DNA from: an uncultured bacterium
Lineage (GTDB): Bacteria > Verrucomicrobiota > Kiritimatiellia > UBA8416 > CALETX01
NCBI GenBank assembly: GCA_937920455.1
Contig: CALETX010000292.1
Coordinates: forward strand, 1 to 5,771
Length of the DNA stretch: 5,771 nucleotides
Direction: 5' to 3'
The translations under genes were made by a program, and so were the position numbers. Positions 5,201 to 5,771 of the stretch are shown here, in pieces. Numbering within the stretch: the stretch's first letter is position 1; every line of letters begins with the position of its first letter. The notes under the pieces were generated by a model, which was given only the letters and a program-made list of their open reading frames with translations, searched no databases and was not told the origin of the DNA.

Positions 5201-5771
5201 CGATGATTCCAGGCAGCCCATGTCAAATCTACCGAGCCGGGCCCGACCCAAAACATCCACCGTAACACCCACCGAAAACAGGTCCTGCCCGCGGTCCACA
5301 CATGGGGATGCGGAGGAAAGCCGAAAGTCACCCGCACCGGCAAAGCGCGGCTCACAACTGAGAACTCCCGTGCCCACATTAACCTTGTCATCCGTCACAC
5401 GCGTGCCGATCGCGCCCAGGCCATTCCCGTAAAGATCCGAATATGCCACAGTCATCCAGTTGTGGCTGTTGCTAGGATTCTGTCTGAGGCCATAGCCGCC
5501 GTTGCCCGTAATGATGCAGTTTCGAACATGAACACCAACCGTAAGGTAATTCATGTAAATGCCGTCGCCGCCGTTGCCAATAATAAGGCAATTCCTGGCG
5601 CTTAGAGCGCATTTCGTCCCGTTGATAAGGATTCCGTGGCTGGTGTTGTTGCTAATGACACACTCGTACACCCCAAAACGCGTATTCATTGAAATACCGT
5701 TATATATTCCACAGTTTCCGTCCCCTACCACAAGACTTTGTAAAGTGTGCGCTGGCGACGACAACGTTATT
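2213..5771 (-). CDS. Giant modular right-handed parallel beta-helix protein with repeated choice-of-anchor-Q-like caps (N-terminus off window)
   Basis: The frame is open to the right edge. The first possible start inside is a TTG at 5764 within a beta-helix coil, so the true start and any signal peptide lie outside; residue numbers here count from that TTG, giving 1183 residues. Four tandem units are visible (1-187, 198-511, 521-852, 862-1170). Units 2-4 begin with a DUF1565-like segment ('VDA..DD.G.GT.W..AK.TIG.GLA', then 'G[TM]C..A.G.Y'). All have coils of about 21-28 residues with the pattern C-x-[IVLF]-x-x-N-x-x-x-G, as in Pfam Beta_helix/SMART PbH1 proteins, and end in a cap 'SPC..(A/S)G.D....G...DL.G..R.....D[MI]GC.E' resembling choice-of-anchor Q domains. 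About 39 cysteines are present, most in an inward-facing ladder position. Such proteins are usually exported or surface-attached; some relatives are polysaccharide lyases or adhesins, but no catalytic residues can be assigned. It ends 13 residues after the last cap ('MPRAKGTLFVAR') with no PEP-CTERM, LPXTG or type IX signal. Fold firm, function unknown. Confidence 0.93.
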   Translation of the reverse strand, partial: ITLSSPAHTLQSLVVGDGNCGIYNGISMNTRFGVYECVISNNTSHGILINGTKCALSARNCLIIGNGGDGIYMNYLTVGVHVRNCIITGNGGYGLRQNPSNSHNWMTVAYSDLYGNGLGAIGTRVTDDKVNVGTGVLSCEPRFAGAGDFRLSSASPCVDRGQDLFSVGVTVDVLGRARLGRFDMGCLESSYGAPALLPAAYVDAAVSDDLGDGSSWATAKKTIGSGLAATAPGGTCYVASGAYDEQIFMPSNVTLMGTNKVTVVARCTNTFHNVTMAENESVVRGLTTRGGDRGVDITGDRAAVGDCVLAGHSYGLSQQSQRTIVERCIITNNNICGVRVWFGGAGGSPGLSLYNCFIAFNSQDGVYVERDNGGANWFHALNCTIVSNGSHGYRYYGYNCQSYITNTVIAFNGGFATHFSGWGGQQKPTIDYSCIYGNASGTYYTASGLVPPVIGPNVLSSDPLFAAPPSDWSLAEASPCIGAGLDLSVGWGITNDLNGSLRTNEYDIGCYESGFAPPPRYHAVYIDAARPDDAGAGTNWASAKKTIGAGLAIVSPSGTCWLAAGTYNENVSIPSGVSIWGTNRQTVVISGLNVVVTMAGSNAVLGGVTVTGGARGVGMAGRNNTVQDCIIRNNVESGIYITAPDNIAADCLLLNNQYGVYAPDWGGQYTLDRCIVCSNSSHGVYQKGGNPASPGGRLRNCLIFRNGGDGFSSYTDNGPSDTYLYNCTIVSNAGNGVYDNYLTRYPYAVNCIIAGNGQYGIRQANNGHYTFTVRRCNVFGNARGNFSHFETTGKITLYDGNISADPLFVGAEDWHLSSSSPCNGWGTDLSSFGVTNDLEKISRTAPFDMGCYRSSWPQASKYSEVFVDASKADDWGAGTNWSTAKRTIGSGLAITATGGMCRAAAGVYSDTIILPGLVMFKGAGPETIVTSSWYVAACPETNSAISNVQLLGGIYGVFASSNGHVIEQCRILSNSVGVYFTAPTYSGARLIASKCEIVSNTSHGVYANQGVLTFENCLIAKNGGDGIQQYSDNAGKSTYFIYCTFADNGSDGYEHTHNLQYPVYVTNSVFSRNAGYGYKRSATPSYVHGLSYSCIASNGTAEIYGANITIGSGVITNQSPYFAGGSYQLTENSPCIDSGIDVGIGYDLAGRPRPIVGRKPLSGSGFDMGCFEFMPRAKGTLFVAR
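2255..3181 (-). repeat. Beta-helix unit 4: DUF1565-like start, six coils, terminal cap
   Basis: Residues 862-1170. The start is 'VFVDASKADDWGAGTNW' (863-879), with 'GGMC' where the other units have G-x-GTC. Ladder residues are Cys967, Cys993, Cys1015, Cys1041, Ser1066 and Cys1092. The cap is the most canonical choice-of-anchor-Q form: 'SPCIDSG' (1131-1137), 'DLAGRPRPI' (1145-1153) and 'FDMGCFEF' (1164-1171). It is followed by only about 12 more residues. Confidence 0.87.
3209..4204 (-). repeat. Beta-helix unit 3: DUF1565-like start, seven coils, cap
   Basis: Residues 521-852. The start is 'VYIDAARPDDAGAGTNW' (522-538). Ladder cysteines are 627, 649, 672, 699, 725, 749 and 774, one coil more than units 2 and 4. 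The extra coil is the one at Cys649 ('ADCLLLNNQYGVYA'). The cap deviates from its siblings: 'SPCNGWGTDL' (818-827) instead of SPC-Ile, and 'FDMGCYRSS' (845-853) with Arg in place of the usual Glu. Confidence 0.88.
4232..5173 (-). repeat. Beta-helix unit 2: DUF1565-like start, six coils, cap
   Basis: Residues 198-511. The start is 'YVDAAVSDDLGDGSSW' (199-214) followed by 'AKKTIGSGLA'. Ladder residues are Cys305, Cys326, Cys354, Cys381, Thr405 and Cys432, spaced 21-28 residues apart. The cap has 'SSDPLF' (458-463), 'SPCIGAGLDL' (476-485) and 'YDIGCYESG' (504-512). The Thr at the fifth coil replaces the usual Cys. Confidence 0.88.
5204..5771 (-). repeat. Beta-helix unit 1 (5' end cut by window): coils plus cap
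   Basis: Residues 1-187 of the visible protein. Coils carry ladder residues at about Ser10, Cys35, Cys59, Cys83 and Asp110, with 'SHG', 'NGGDG' and 'GNGGYG' turns. The cap has 'SPCVDRGQDL' (153-162) and 'FDMGCLESS' (180-188). Compared with units 2-4 it lacks the fourth coil: the coil at Cys59 starts like 'NCLIxxNGGDG' but continues '(I/V)YxNYLT', which in unit 3 ends the next coil. Confidence 0.85.

Noticed and set aside
3088..5391. Out-of-frame and antisense ORFs inside the beta-helix gene (for example 3800-4351 plus, 5101-5391 minus)
   Set aside because: The repeated beta-helix reading covers all of these stretches continuously with conserved motifs; the others are frame shadows of a repetitive gene.
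5762..5764. TTG as the start codon of the beta-helix protein
   Set aside because: The frame stays open beyond it to the window edge, the TTG lies inside a beta-helix coil of a truncated unit, and no signal peptide or ribosome-binding site is visible. The real start is upstream, outside the window.
2213..5771. Repeated DNA spaced at about 70-80 bases, superficially array-like
   Set aside because: It is coding: each period is one beta-helix coil of 21-28 residues, copies are diverged, and there are no constant repeats with unique spacers as in CRISPR.
2213..5771. Assignment as a polysaccharide lyase or other enzyme
   Set aside because: The fold is shared with pectate lyases and DUF1565 proteins, but I see no catalytic Lys/Arg/Asp motif placed as in a known lyase family; only the fold is supported.

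Overview
The window carries three genes, all on the minus strand. In transcription order (right to left) they are: the 3' part of a very large exported beta-helix protein (2213 to the right edge); a 332-base non-coding gap; a membrane-anchored FHA-domain protein (495-1880); and the 5' part of a family 2 glycosyltransferase that runs off the left edge (1-498). The plus strand shows no convincing gene, and I see no RNA gene, CRISPR array or transposon.

The organism is probably a Gram-negative-type bacterium of the Planctomycetes-Verrucomicrobia-Chlamydiae group, with Kiritimatiellota, Lentisphaerae or Verrucomicrobia the best guesses. This rests on family style: a long modular parallel beta-helix protein with DUF1565-like starts and choice-of-anchor-Q-like caps ('SPC...DMGCYE'), plus a WaaE/KdtX-like lipopolysaccharide-core type glycosyltransferase. 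No marker gene is present, so the placement is an inference.

Right part (2213-5771): at least 1183 residues built from four tandem units. A complete unit has an N-terminal 'VDA..DD.G.GT.W..AK.TIG.GLA' segment, a stack of 6-7 beta-helix coils of about 21-28 residues with a near-invariant Cys-x-x-x-x-Asn pattern, and a cap with a 'SPC ... GC' cysteine pair. The first unit is cut by the window edge, so the true start and signal peptide lie outside. The units differ by whole coils: unit 1 lacks one and unit 3 has an extra one.

Middle gap (1881-2212): no gene. It holds a consensus-like -10 box (TATAAT, minus strand) and a perfect 10-base direct repeat with copies 51 bases apart, so it is probably the promoter/leader region of the downstream pair. 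I found no clear intrinsic terminator for the beta-helix gene.

Left part (1-1880): the FHA protein has a cytoplasmic FHA domain whose phosphothreonine-contact residues look partly lost, one transmembrane helix, a long disordered Pro/Thr-rich stretch and a C-terminal beta-rich domain of unrecognised family. Its stop overlaps the glycosyltransferase start as ATGA, with a strong GGAGG 6 bases upstream of that start. The two are therefore almost certainly one translationally coupled operon, which suggests a cell-envelope role. Nothing in the sequence shows a functional link between this pair and the beta-helix protein beyond adjacency and shared strand.
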